NCBI GenBank assembly: GCA_029287435.1
Contig: JARFRD010000175.1
Span: forward strand, 1 to 39,878
DNA from: Gammaproteobacteria bacterium
GTDB lineage: Bacteria > Pseudomonadota > Gammaproteobacteria > SZUA-229
Length of the DNA stretch: 39,878 nt
Direction: 5' to 3'
Numbering within the stretch: position 1 is the first letter of the stretch; each line of letters begins with the position of its first letter. This document shows, piece after piece, positions 32,844 through 39,878 of the stretch. The notes beneath the pieces were generated by a model. The model was not told the DNA's origin, ran no database searches, and worked only from the letters and a program-made list of their open reading frames with translations. Made by a program: the position numbers and the translations under genes.

Positions 32844-34040
32844 ATGATTAAACCTCATGGTTCTGACGAACTGAATCCGTTGTTTGTTTACGATTCAGCT
32901 GAAAACGAAGCGCTTCACCACGAAGCTGAAAGCCTGCCTTCTATTGTTGTCAGCTCGGCAACTGCTGCAAACGCTGTCATGATGGGCGCTGGATACTTCA
33001 ATCCATTAACCGGTTACATGACCAAGGCTGATGCGCTGTCTGTCGCCAGGGAAATGAAAACCGCTTCAGGTCTGTTCTGGCCTACCCCTGTACTGAACCT
33101 GGTCGAAGACGCAGGTGACATCAAGGCTGGTGACCGCATTGCACTGCGTGATCCTAACGTTGAAGAAAACCCGGTCCTGGCCGTTATGGATGTTGAAGCC
33201 GTTGAGGAATTCAGCGACGAAGAAATGGCCATGATGACCCAGGAAATCTATCGTCCGGCTGAAGGCGAAGACCACATCGGCGCAACCACCTTCAATTCAC
33301 AGGGCAAGGTCTGCCTGTCTGGCCCGATCAAGGTGCTGAACTTCTCTTACTTCCAGAGCGAATTCCCGGATACATTCCGTACCGCGGTTGAAATTCGTAA
33401 CGAAATCGCTGAGCGTGGCTGGAATAAAGTGGTTGCTTTCCAGACGCGTAATCCGATGCACCTTGCTCACGAAGAACTGTGCCACATGGCAATGGATCGC
33501 CTTGGCTGCGATGGCCTGGTAATCCACATGCTGCTCGGCAAGCTGAAGAAAGGTGATATCCCGGCTCCAGTGCGTGATGCTGCAATCCGCAAGATGGTTG
33601 AACTGTACTTCCCGCCAAACAGCGCCATGGTAACCGGCTACGGTTTCGACATGCTGTACGCTGGTCCCAAGGAAGCTGTGCTACACGCCGTGTTCCGCCA
33701 GAACATGGGCGCTACCCACTTCATCATCGGTCGTGACCACGCGGGTGTTGGTGACCACTACGGCGCTTTCGACGCACAGGAAATCTTCGAGAAGGAAGTA
33801 CCTGCCGACGCTCTGGATATCGAAATCTTCAAGGCTGACCACACTGCATGGTCGAAGAAACTGAACAAGGTTGTGATGATGTGCGAAGCACCGGATCACG
33901 AAAAAGATGACTTTGTTCTGCTTTCAGGTACCAAGGTACGTGAAATGCTGGTCCAGGGCATTTCACCGCCAAAGGAATTCTCACGTCCCGAAGTGGCTGA
34001 GATCCTGATTCAGTACTATCAGAGTCTTGATGCAGCGTAA
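32844..34040 (+). CDS. sat: sulfate adenylyltransferase (ATP sulfurylase), dissimilatory homo-oligomeric type
   Basis: From ATG 32844 the protein is 398 aa; GGGAG lies 8 nt upstream, so the track's 32799 start is rejected. The nucleotide-binding motif FQTRNPMHLAHEEL, the GRDHAGVGD segment and VREMLVQG are characteristic of Sat. In sulfur oxidisers it runs in reverse: APS + PPi to ATP + sulfate, following APS reductase. aprAB is not in the window. It consumes PPi, linking it with the PPi module a few kb upstream. Codon bias is strong. It has its own terminator and is probably a single-gene transcript. Confidence 0.96.
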   Translation: MIKPHGSDELNPLFVYDSAENEALHHEAESLPSIVVSSATAANAVMMGAGYFNPLTGYMTKADALSVAREMKTASGLFWPTPVLNLVEDAGDIKAGDRIALRDPNVEENPVLAVMDVEAVEEFSDEEMAMMTQEIYRPAEGEDHIGATTFNSQGKVCLSGPIKVLNFSYFQSEFPDTFRTAVEIRNEIAERGWNKVVAFQTRNPMHLAHEELCHMAMDRLGCDGLVIHMLLGKLKKGDIPAPVRDAAIRKMVELYFPPNSAMVTGYGFDMLYAGPKEAVLHAVFRQNMGATHFIIGRDHAGVGDHYGAFDAQEIFEKEVPADALDIEIFKADHTAWSKKLNKVVMMCEAPDHEKDDFVLLSGTKVREMLVQGISPPKEFSRPEVAEILIQYYQSLDAA

Positions 34041-34060
34041 ATAAATCATCATTCTGAGCA

Positions 34061-34095
34061 AGAAACGGCAGCTTTCGGCTGCCGTTTCTTTTTTT
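34061..34095 (+). terminator. rho-independent terminator after sat
   Basis: GAAACGGCAGC/GCTGCCGTTTC (11-bp perfect stem, 5-nt loop) is followed by seven Ts. Confidence 0.95.
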
Positions 34096-34148
34096 CACTG
34101 CTCTGGATTGTCTAAAATACTCTTCCCGGATTGATATACCCTACAACC

Positions 34149-34691
34149 ATGATTACAGCAATAACCGTTGGCATATTATCGGACACGCATGGCTTCCTTG
34201 ATCCACGCATCGCTGAAACTGTAAACCAGTGCGATTACATCATCCATGCCGGTGACATTATGGGTGCGCATGTACTCAGGGCACTCGAGCCTGGACTGCA
34301 GCTGCATGCGGTAGCAGGAAACAATGACAATGCAATGGTCTGGATTGATGAAGAAGCCGATGTGGTTAACTCATTACCCAGCAAGTTAAAGCTGAATCTA
34401 CCAGGCGGACTGTTGATCATCGAACACGGCCATCGCCTGGGAAATAATCCTGAACACGATCAGCTACGCTGGGACCATGCTGAAGCAAGACTGGTCATAT
34501 ATGGGCACACACATAAGCGTGTCATCGATACCAGTGAATCGCCCTGGGTGGTTAATCCTGGTGCTGCGGGTAAAGTAAGGACAAAAGGCGGCCCCTCATG
34601 CCTGGTACTCAATGCCAGCGAAAGCGATTGGCATATAAAAGAAATTGTCTTCCCGGACAGTGAGATAAATACTCGCGATCAGGCCGCTTAG
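34149..34691 (+). CDS. YfcE/MJ0936-type metallophosphoesterase
   Basis: From ATG 34149 (180 aa) the protein begins MITAITVGILSDTHGFLD; the track's TTG start at 34131 is less likely. The metal-binding motifs of calcineurin-like phosphoesterases are complete: SDTHG, HAGDIMG, GNND, EHGH and YGHTHKR. Short single-domain members cleave phosphodiesters in vitro; their cellular substrate is usually unknown. The gene converges with the anti-sigma factor gene. The 42-bp gap between them contains AGTCTGA-type inverted sequence but no strong terminator. Confidence 0.92.
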   Translation: MITAITVGILSDTHGFLDPRIAETVNQCDYIIHAGDIMGAHVLRALEPGLQLHAVAGNNDNAMVWIDEEADVVNSLPSKLKLNLPGGLLIIEHGHRLGNNPEHDQLRWDHAEARLVIYGHTHKRVIDTSESPWVVNPGAAGKVRTKGGPSCLVLNASESDWHIKEIVFPDSEINTRDQAA

Positions 34692-34733
34692 CACCACTGG
34701 TCGTTAGTCATATACCACCTGGTCTGAGGACAA

Positions 34734-35468
34734 TCAGACTTTTATATAAACCCAGCCTTTCTCCAGTCGCTCGGAGATTAATTCCTGTGCCGTTTTGGAT
34801 GTCACAGCTTTTGGCATCATGACAATCTCCTTCCCTTCCCTTTGCATAGCCTTGAGAATTGAACGCTGACAGGCATAAAAAGCCACGTTCTCATTGGTTT
34901 CGATAATTTGCTCAATTCTATTTACGTAAGGTGAAACATCGGCTCGTAACATATTAATACCTTCCTTATTGGTAATAATATCGAGCTTCATCGGCCTGTT
35001 TGCCTTGCTGTAGCTGGCGAGAAGATGCTCAGCCTCATTCAGCGCATCATGTACTGCAGCAATATCACCTGTTGTTACGTGCAATACGATTTTTCGCTCT
35101 GCCCGTTCGACAGTGGATGAATTCTTGAAATAGTCAAAAACTTCAGTAGCAGATGCTATCTTATTTGGCCGGGCTGTTTCATTCACCGCCCACCCGGTTA
35201 ATACACCGAGCGCAATCAACAAGCTCGCAGCCAGTGCCTTGAAGCCAAGAATATTGAAATTAGATGTATTTTCGTGATGTGATTCAGTCTCGGGCACACT
35301 ATTGTAGGCATAGCTGATTAATTCCCTGACCGCCCTGAGCTGGCATACGCGTTCGCGTAAATCATTATCATCAAGGATAGCCTTGTGGATTTCATCCATC
35401 TCAGGCTTATCAAGCTGCTTATCGATAAACAGATTTAACTTTTCATCGGTATATTGATTTTCCGTCAT
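34734..35468 (-). CDS. membrane anti-sigma factor with extracytoplasmic DsrE-like domain
   Basis: The 244-aa protein has three parts. Residues 1-60 form an acidic, helical cytoplasmic region like RsiW/FecR-type anti-sigma domains (LNLFIDKQLDKPEMDEI) without an HxxxCxxC zinc motif. Residues 71-94 are one transmembrane helix. Residues 125-244 resemble the DsrE fold: KIVLHVTTGDIAAVHDALNE, NVAFYACQRS with C200, and KGWVYIKV at the end. This last domain is like the two exported proteins encoded divergently (Cys in the same place; C-terminus GY.YIKP). It overlaps the sigma gene by one base (TAATG), so the two are translationally coupled. I infer that the DsrE-like part senses sulfur or thiol state in the periplasm. 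Confidence 0.82.
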   Translation of the reverse strand: MTENQYTDEKLNLFIDKQLDKPEMDEIHKAILDDNDLRERVCQLRAVRELISYAYNSVPETESHHENTSNFNILGFKALAASLLIALGVLTGWAVNETARPNKIASATEVFDYFKNSSTVERAERKIVLHVTTGDIAAVHDALNEAEHLLASYSKANRPMKLDIITNKEGINMLRADVSPYVNRIEQIIETNENVAFYACQRSILKAMQREGKEIVMMPKAVTSKTAQELISERLEKGWVYIKV

Positions 35469-36016
35469 TATTTCACCCTCTTTAATCTGATAGGGACTCC
35501 GCCGTCTCCTGCCAGATCGAGTAATTGCTCCTTTAAATTCTGTCTTGCCCTGTATAAGCGACTCATCACTGTGCCGATTGGTATATCAAGAATCTCTGAT
35601 ATTTCTGCATAACTAAAACATGCAAAATCCGCCAAAGTGACGACTTCTCTTAACGACATCGGTAATTTTTCTATCGAGCTACGTACACGGTGAATAATTT
35701 GCGATTGCTGATAATTATCACTGTGTGAATTCTGCTCGTCATCACCAACATCGAAAAGCTCAACATCTCTGCCTTTTACTCGCAGGTAATCATGCCAGTT
35801 ATTTAGAAGTATTCTATATAGCCACGTATCAAGCGTTGCATGATTTTTCAATCTTTCAGCATTTTTTAATGCTTTCAGCATCGTTTCCTGAACCAGATCA
35901 TCGGCAAGTGAAGCATTGTGACACCAGGAATACGCAACTCTGTATAGCTTGGTCCGACGTCGGGCAAACTCCTGTTTCAGCTTCGTCGCTGCAAACAGGC
36001 TTTTAACTTTATTCAT
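35468..36016 (-). CDS. ECF-type RNA polymerase sigma factor
   Basis: The 182-aa protein contains region 2 (LYRVAYSWCHNASLADDLVQ then ETMLKALKNAE, TWLYRILLNNWHDYLR) and region 4 (LPMSLREVVTLADFACFSYAEISEILDIP then IGTVMSRLYRARQNL). The start is ATG 36016 with GGAG in front; the track's GTG 36034 would sit at the predicted transcription start. A promoter of the same form as that of the divergent gene (GAATAAAT-N12-CGTCT) lies at 36041-36066, so autoregulation is likely. The anti-sigma gene follows with a one-base overlap. Confidence 0.93.
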   Translation of the reverse strand: MNKVKSLFAATKLKQEFARRRTKLYRVAYSWCHNASLADDLVQETMLKALKNAERLKNHATLDTWLYRILLNNWHDYLRVKGRDVELFDVGDDEQNSHSDNYQQSQIIHRVRSSIEKLPMSLREVVTLADFACFSYAEISEILDIPIGTVMSRLYRARQNLKEQLLDLAGDGGVPIRLKRVK

Positions 36017-36040
36017 GTAATCTCCAGCCTCCACTCATAT

Positions 36041-36066
36041 AGACGCAGCCAGCCATGATTTATTCC
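36041..36066 (-). promoter_or_regulatory. candidate ECF promoter of the sigma/anti-sigma genes
   Basis: Read leftward: GGAATAAAT (36066-36058), 12 bp, CGTCT (36045-36041). CGTC at -10 is typical of ECF sigma targets. The start would be near 36033, with a 17-nt leader containing the GGAG site. The same bipartite motif and spacing occur on the other strand at 36197-36221. Confidence 0.65.
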
Positions 36067-36196
36067 ATGGCTCAATGCTACCACGCTTAAAAAAATAAAC
36101 GCAGAAATGTGCACAACAGTAACTTGAAGCATTCTGTTAATTTCATTATTCACAATATTAATAACTACTAACTTAAAAAAGAGTGAAATTATTTTT

Positions 36197-36221
36197 GAAT
36201 AAATTTCTAACTGTCTCGTCT
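36197..36221 (+). promoter_or_regulatory. candidate ECF promoter of the exported DsrE-like genes
   Basis: GAATAAAT (36197-36204), 12 bp, CGTCT (36217-36221), identical in both blocks and spacing to the sigma-gene promoter on the opposite strand. The start would be near 36229, 33 nt before ATG 36262; the ribosome-binding site is AGGAGGT. Confidence 0.65.
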
Positions 36222-36261
36222 TCTTACCTAAACACAAATCACTAATCAGGAGGTGATGAAA

Positions 36262-36750
36262 ATGCGCAAAGCTAATCTCAATATCGTAGTTGTAGCAATG
36301 GTAGGTGTGTTGATGATGTTAAACAGCAACATATTTGCAGGAAGCGGTTATAGCAAACAAAAAGTTGTTTATCACATCAACTATGACAATCCTAAAAAAC
36401 AGGCGGGTGCACTTAGAAATATTCAAAACCACATCAATGCTGTTGGTGCTGAGAACATGGATATCAAAGTCGTATTACACGGAAATGGTCTTTCGCTGCT
36501 TGTTGATCCTGATTCACTCGAAAGACTTACCAAATTCAAACACGCCAATGCAACAGACAAAATGACCGCCAAGATCGATGGCCTTAAAAGTCAGGGCGTG
36601 AGTTTTGAGGTTTGCGCAAATACGGTTAAAGGACGAAAAGTAGATATGAGCAATGATCTACATGATGTTGACCAGAGCAATATAGTGCCAAGCGGCGTTG
36701 CCGAAGTCGCAAAACTTCAGCTTGAAGGCTATGCATATATCAAACCATAA
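36262..36750 (+). CDS. exported DsrE-family protein 1
   Basis: The 162-aa protein has a signal peptide (residues 1-26, MRKANLNIVVVAMVGVLMML...IFA) and a DsrE-like mature domain: KVVYHINYDNPKKQAGALRN, DIKVVLHGNGLSLL, VSFEVCANTV with C118, and GYAYIKP at the end. ATG 36262 is preferred over GTG 36253 because AGGAGGT lies 8 nt upstream. Cytoplasmic DsrE uses a Cys at this place as persulfide carrier, so a periplasmic sulfane-sulfur role is plausible. It is the first gene of a rightward group with a second DsrE-like protein and a porin, under the candidate ECF promoter. Confidence 0.85.
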   Translation: MRKANLNIVVVAMVGVLMMLNSNIFAGSGYSKQKVVYHINYDNPKKQAGALRNIQNHINAVGAENMDIKVVLHGNGLSLLVDPDSLERLTKFKHANATDKMTAKIDGLKSQGVSFEVCANTVKGRKVDMSNDLHDVDQSNIVPSGVAEVAKLQLEGYAYIKP

Positions 36751-36790
36751 GCCAGCAACTATTTTTATTAATCAGATACTGGAGAAATAA

Positions 36791-37231
36791 ATGATCAAGA
36801 TCATAAAAACAATAATGTTGCTACTGCTATTTACCCTAGCATCAAACATATATGCGGCTAATAGCGACAAACCTTTTGCCGAGCAGAAAATCGTTCTTCA
36901 AATCAGTGATGCAGATCCAACAAAACAAACTCTTGTTCTCAATGTTGCGACCAACCTGATTAAGGCATACGGGCCAGACAAAGTCGATGTTGAAATCGTC
37001 GCTTTCGGCCCTGGCCTGAGGCTTATGTTTGATGACAACCATAACAAGGGTCGTATCAATGGTTTGACAGATAATGGTGTACGTTTTGCCGCCTGTTCCA
37101 ACACCATGAAGAAGATGAGTAAAAAACTGGGTAAAGAACCAACACTTAACAGCCAGGCAACAGTGGTTTCTGCAGGTGTAGTACGCATCATCGACCTGGT
37201 CAACGAAGGATATTTACTGGTTAAACCCTGA
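36791..37231 (+). CDS. exported DsrE-family protein 2
   Basis: The 146-aa protein has a signal peptide (residues 1-22, IMLLLLFTLASNIYA) and the same DsrE-like domain as its neighbour: KIVLQISDADPTKQTLVLNVATN, DVEIVAFGPGLRLMF, VRFAACSNTMKKM with C102, and GYLLVKP at the end. Similarity to the upstream gene suggests an old duplication; the two could form a heteromer as DsrE and DsrF do. Ribosome-binding site TGGAGAAAT. It is 40 bp after gene 1 and 62 bp before the porin. Confidence 0.85.
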   Translation: MIKIIKTIMLLLLFTLASNIYAANSDKPFAEQKIVLQISDADPTKQTLVLNVATNLIKAYGPDKVDVEIVAFGPGLRLMFDDNHNKGRINGLTDNGVRFAACSNTMKKMSKKLGKEPTLNSQATVVSAGVVRIIDLVNEGYLLVKP

Positions 37232-37293
37232 TTAGAAACCTCGTTGTGACAAAAATATAAATACCAAAATATATATGAACTGGAGGATGTAGA

Positions 37294-38685
37294 GTGATTT
37301 CTATTATAAAAAGCAATATAGCAGTGATGGCAGGACTTGCTGGCATTATGCTGCTACCATCTGCACACGCCGCAAACTGGTTGATGTTACAAGGAACAGA
37401 AGCCCATAGAGAGGGCCAGGCACCACGCGCACATGTTTGGGGATTTATTCAGGCACAATATCAACACGACACAAGTGACCCTAGCCCCATAACCAATGCA
37501 TATATCCCGCCGATGCTAATTGGCCCCAATTTGGAATCGCAGCAACAATTTAATGTTAATCGCGCTCGTGTTGGAGTTCGCGGTACAGGCTTTCCGTTGG
37601 ATTCAAAAGTTAACTATTTCATACTTGCCGAATTCGGCAATAACGCTATTACAGCGCCTGGTGGTTATAATGCAGCGTTAACGGACGCCAGTATTACATT
37701 GAATCACATTCCACATGCGCGCGTGCGTGTGGGCACGTTCAAATACCCGGGTGCAGAAGAAGGCCTGCAGGCTATTCATGTATTCGATTACATCAACTTT
37801 ACTACTGTAACCAACCAGATGCTGTTGGAAAGATTCCCAAACCATACATACACGGACAACGTTCCCGCACAAACACTACCAACAGATACGCCATTAACAG
37901 AGTTTGGATATGATCAGTCGGTTGGTGCTTTTCGCGACACCGGCATCCAGGTTTTTGATATGTTCAAGACTAACAACTGGGAACATACCTACGCCGTGAT
38001 GTACGGCAATGGTAACGGCATCAACTTTGCTGATGATGATGACAACAAGGACCTGTATCTTTACTGGTCATCGGAACTCGTTTTCGGCGGCAAGGGTGGC
38101 AGACGCGAAGGTCTGAAAATGTTTGCCTGGAACCAGGACGGCAAACGTTGGCTGGATAATACCAATGATTTGACACACAACCCCCAAGAGTTCGATCGTA
38201 AGCGCAGTGGTTTGGGTTTTAAATACCTGAAAAAACCATTCCGCGTTTCTGCCGAGTACATGATGGGCAAAGGGATGATCTTTGTCGGCCCTGATAAACC
38301 ATCAATGTGGGTCAACGATGCAGCTGGCGCAGTCGCCCAGGGCGTTGGTAATGGCGCTGATGGCGAGGCTGATGGTTACTACCTTGAAGGCGGCTGGTAT
38401 ATTCCGAACACCAAGTGGGAAATTGACCTGCGCTACGATGTCTATAACCGCCTCACAGACGATCCAAAAGGTACCGCCGGCCCTCTCCTTGGACGGTCAC
38501 TTGAAGTACAGTTCAACACCTTCACATTAGGTACACAATATCATTTCAACAAGAAGACTCGCTTGAATGCTGAAGTAGCATTCAGGGATTACGAAGCGGG
38601 TGACTGGCCATCTGGTGAAGGACCAAACTCTAACCTCGATAATGTTAACGAACGTTACGCTATACAGGTAACACATATTTTCTAA
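37294..38685 (+). CDS. outer-membrane porin, OprO/OprP (phosphate-selective) type
   Basis: The 463-aa protein has a signal peptide ending AHA (residues 1-26) and long alternating beta-strand character. NVNRARVGVRGTGFPLDSKVNYFILAEFG and ARVRVGTFKYPGAEEGLQ match the OprO/OprP-like family, as does the end YAIQVTHIF with terminal Phe. The family binds anions or polyphosphate; the substrate here could equally be a sulfur anion, which is inference. The start is GTG at 37294 with TGGAGG 8 nt upstream. It is the third gene of the DsrE-like operon and ends at a terminator. Confidence 0.85.
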   Translation: MISIIKSNIAVMAGLAGIMLLPSAHAANWLMLQGTEAHREGQAPRAHVWGFIQAQYQHDTSDPSPITNAYIPPMLIGPNLESQQQFNVNRARVGVRGTGFPLDSKVNYFILAEFGNNAITAPGGYNAALTDASITLNHIPHARVRVGTFKYPGAEEGLQAIHVFDYINFTTVTNQMLLERFPNHTYTDNVPAQTLPTDTPLTEFGYDQSVGAFRDTGIQVFDMFKTNNWEHTYAVMYGNGNGINFADDDDNKDLYLYWSSELVFGGKGGRREGLKMFAWNQDGKRWLDNTNDLTHNPQEFDRKRSGLGFKYLKKPFRVSAEYMMGKGMIFVGPDKPSMWVNDAAGAVAQGVGNGADGEADGYYLEGGWYIPNTKWEIDLRYDVYNRLTDDPKGTAGPLLGRSLEVQFNTFTLGTQYHFNKKTRLNAEVAFRDYEAGDWPSGEGPNSNLDNVNERYAIQVTHIF

Positions 38686-38732
38686 AAACTATAACAAGTG
38701 TCTCCTGCCTTGGTTAAACAAGGTTGACTCCA

Positions 38733-38757
38733 CAGGGCCCGCAAGGGCCCTGATTTT
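38733..38757 (+). terminator. rho-independent-type terminator after the porin
   Basis: CAGGGCCC-GCAA-GGGCCCTG is followed by ATTTTAT. A smaller CCTTG-GTTAAA-CAAGG hairpin (38708-38723) lies upstream. It separates the porin from the DUF302 gene, though read-through is possible. Confidence 0.75.
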
Positions 38758-38792
38758 ATAGTTAACTTCGGAAATTAACGGGAGCTAAATAA

Positions 38793-39254
38793 ATGAAATC
38801 CTTTATCTGCCTGATCGCAATACTGTTCATCTCTTCCAGTTATGCTTATGCATCTTCCGATGAGTCCGGCGGTGTTATTAACATCAAAAGCAATCATACA
38901 GTTGAACAAACCATAACCAAGCTGGAAACAGAACTGAAGAACAAGGGTATGACGATTTTCAAGCGTGTATCGCACTCGGAAGGTGCCGCCGGTGTTGGCT
39001 TGAAACTCAGACCGACTGAGATTTTGATATTTGGTAATCCAAAAATTGGTACTAAACTGATGCAGTGTGAGCAGCTTGCCGGGCTCGACCTGCCTTTAAA
39101 GGCCCTGGCATACCAGGATAGCGAAGGCCAGGTTTGGCTTGCCTATAACAACCCTGACTACATAGCGAGGAGATATGACATAAAGGGATGTGCAGAGGTT
39201 ATAACGAAGATGACCAACGCGCTGTCTAACTTCTCGAAAGCAGCAACACAATAA
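38793..39254 (+). CDS. exported DUF302 protein
   Basis: The 153-aa protein has a signal peptide (residues 1-20, ICLIAILFISSSYAYA) and a DUF302 domain: HTVEQTITKLETELKNKGMTIF, LRPTEILIFGNPKIGT, LDLPLKALAYQDSEGQVWLAYNN. DUF302 proteins are small, often exported, and of unknown function; they are frequent in sulfur oxidisers. It follows the porin across a 107-bp gap with a terminator and has no copy of the ECF motif, so its link to the regulon is by position only. Ribosome-binding site GGGAG. It converges with moeA. Confidence 0.88.
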   Translation: MKSFICLIAILFISSSYAYASSDESGGVINIKSNHTVEQTITKLETELKNKGMTIFKRVSHSEGAAGVGLKLRPTEILIFGNPKIGTKLMQCEQLAGLDLPLKALAYQDSEGQVWLAYNNPDYIARRYDIKGCAEVITKMTNALSNFSKAATQ

Positions 39255-39277
39255 CAATTTGTTAGCCAACCGTTAGA

Positions 39278-39878
39278 CTAGAAAAGCCCCTGAAATGGAA
39301 TGTAAGGTAATAAATCGCCTTTCTTTACTTGTGTGTCGATCTCTACCACAACCAGACCATCTGCCCAGCTGGCCGAACTCAAAACACCCGAACCCTGATG
39401 TGGATAAAGCTCTGCTACAGGACCCTCTGCTGCCTGCTTTATTTTTACCCGCAAGTATTCCTCGCGTTTGACCTTTTTCCACGAGAAATCAGATCTTATC
39501 GTTAGTAAATCTGCAAGGAATCTGTTTGCGCCCTGCAACTTCAGAATCAAGGGTCGCGCAAAAATCAGGAAGGTCACAAATACGGAAACCGGATTACCCG
39601 GCAGTCCCATGAACAGACAGTCGCAAATTTTACCAAAAGCGACAGGCTTTCCAGGTTTCATCGCAATACGCCACATATTCAACTGTCCTAACTGCTCAAG
39701 TGCTATACGCACATAGTCTTCGTCACCGACCGAAACCCCACCACTGGTCAATACCAGGTCAGCATTCGAAGCAGCCTCACTCATCACAGCTAATGTAGCT
39801 TCGAGTGTATCGGGTACGATACCGTAATTGACAACATCGCAACCCACCGATTGCAACAGGCCGGCAAGGGTATACTGA
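39278..39878 (-). CDS. moeA: molybdopterin molybdenumtransferase MoeA, C-terminal part (cut by right edge)
   Basis: The frame is open to the window edge; the visible 200 residues begin QYTLAGLLQSVGCDVVNYGIV. The molybdopterin-binding segment LVLTSGGVSVGDEDYVR, then MKPGKPVAFG, LPGNPVSVFVTF and the C-terminal domain IV (GPVAELYPHQGSGVLSSASWADG) are typical of MoeA. It inserts molybdate into adenylylated molybdopterin. The track's start at 39856 is only an internal Met/alternative codon. It converges with the DUF302 gene, 23 bp apart, and is probably unrelated to the ECF system. Confidence 0.93.
   Translation of the reverse strand, partial: QYTLAGLLQSVGCDVVNYGIVPDTLEATLAVMSEAASNADLVLTSGGVSVGDEDYVRIALEQLGQLNMWRIAMKPGKPVAFGKICDCLFMGLPGNPVSVFVTFLIFARPLILKLQGANRFLADLLTIRSDFSWKKVKREEYLRVKIKQAAEGPVAELYPHQGSGVLSSASWADGLVVVEIDTQVKKGDLLPYIPFQGLF

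Noticed and set aside
36034-36252. Short leftward ORF 36013..36237
   Set aside because: It runs through the divergent ECF promoters in an AT-rich region and has no ribosome-binding site or domain.
36253-36261. GTG/ATG starts at 36253 or 36256 for exported DsrE-like protein 1
   Set aside because: They overlap the AGGAGGT ribosome-binding site; ATG 36262 has correct spacing.

Overview
The window looks like a chromosomal segment of a sulfur-oxidising, probably chemolithoautotrophic gammaproteobacterium. The main evidence is a reverse dissimilatory sulfite reductase operon, dsrABEFHCMKLJOPNR (about 9.7-22.3 kb), in the order known from Allochromatium vinosum. It carries the oxidative markers DsrEFH and DsrL. 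A dissimilatory-type ATP sulfurylase (sat) and a pyrophosphate energy module (PPi-type phosphofructokinase, adenylate kinase, K+-independent H+-pyrophosphatase) agree with this. No CO2-fixation gene lies in the window, and I do not assign a genus.

Layout. 1-6.6 kb: a MoxR-type AAA ATPase cut by the left edge, a Sel1-repeat protein, several unrecognised conserved-looking proteins, two Fe(II)/2-oxoglutarate oxygenases (one PiuC-like), a GNAT acetyltransferase, and intergenic inverted repeats. 6.6-9.3 kb: a leftward cluster of a TauD-like dioxygenase, a 63-aa protein, an orphan Cas6/Cmx6-like protein with no CRISPR array, a DsrC paralogue lacking both functional cysteines (RspA type), and a 67-aa protein. 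A good Fur-box match lies in front of it. 9.3-24.7 kb: the dsr operon with a recognisable sigma70 promoter and an upstream palindrome. It runs directly into a NarX/NarL-type two-component pair and a rhodanese. 24.7-32.6 kb: a REP pair, an HTH-less S24-like protein, a SlyD-like isomerase, a 43-aa ORF, the PPi module, a cNMP-binding protein behind a perfect FNR box, a DksA/TraR zinc-finger protein, an outer-membrane barrel and an exported MsrA. 32.8-34.7 kb: sat and a YfcE-like phosphoesterase.

The most novel-looking unit is 34.7-39.25 kb. An ECF sigma factor is coupled to a membrane anti-sigma factor whose extracytoplasmic domain resembles DsrE. Divergently lie two exported DsrE-like proteins, a phosphate-selective-type porin and, after a terminator, a DUF302 protein. 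Both divergent promoters contain GAATAAAT-N12-CGTCT, as expected for an autoregulated ECF regulon. I propose an envelope sulfur-sensing or sulfur-handling system in which the sensor domain is related to the effectors. The window ends inside a leftward moeA.

Together the genes describe cytoplasmic oxidation of sulfane sulfur: DsrEFH passes sulfur to DsrC, DsrAB with DsrL and DsrMKJOP oxidises it to sulfite, and Sat can contribute to the onward path to sulfate. Around this core are iron-dependent oxygenases, redox-type regulators and the periplasmic DsrE-like system. No rRNA, tRNA, transposase or CRISPR array was recognised.
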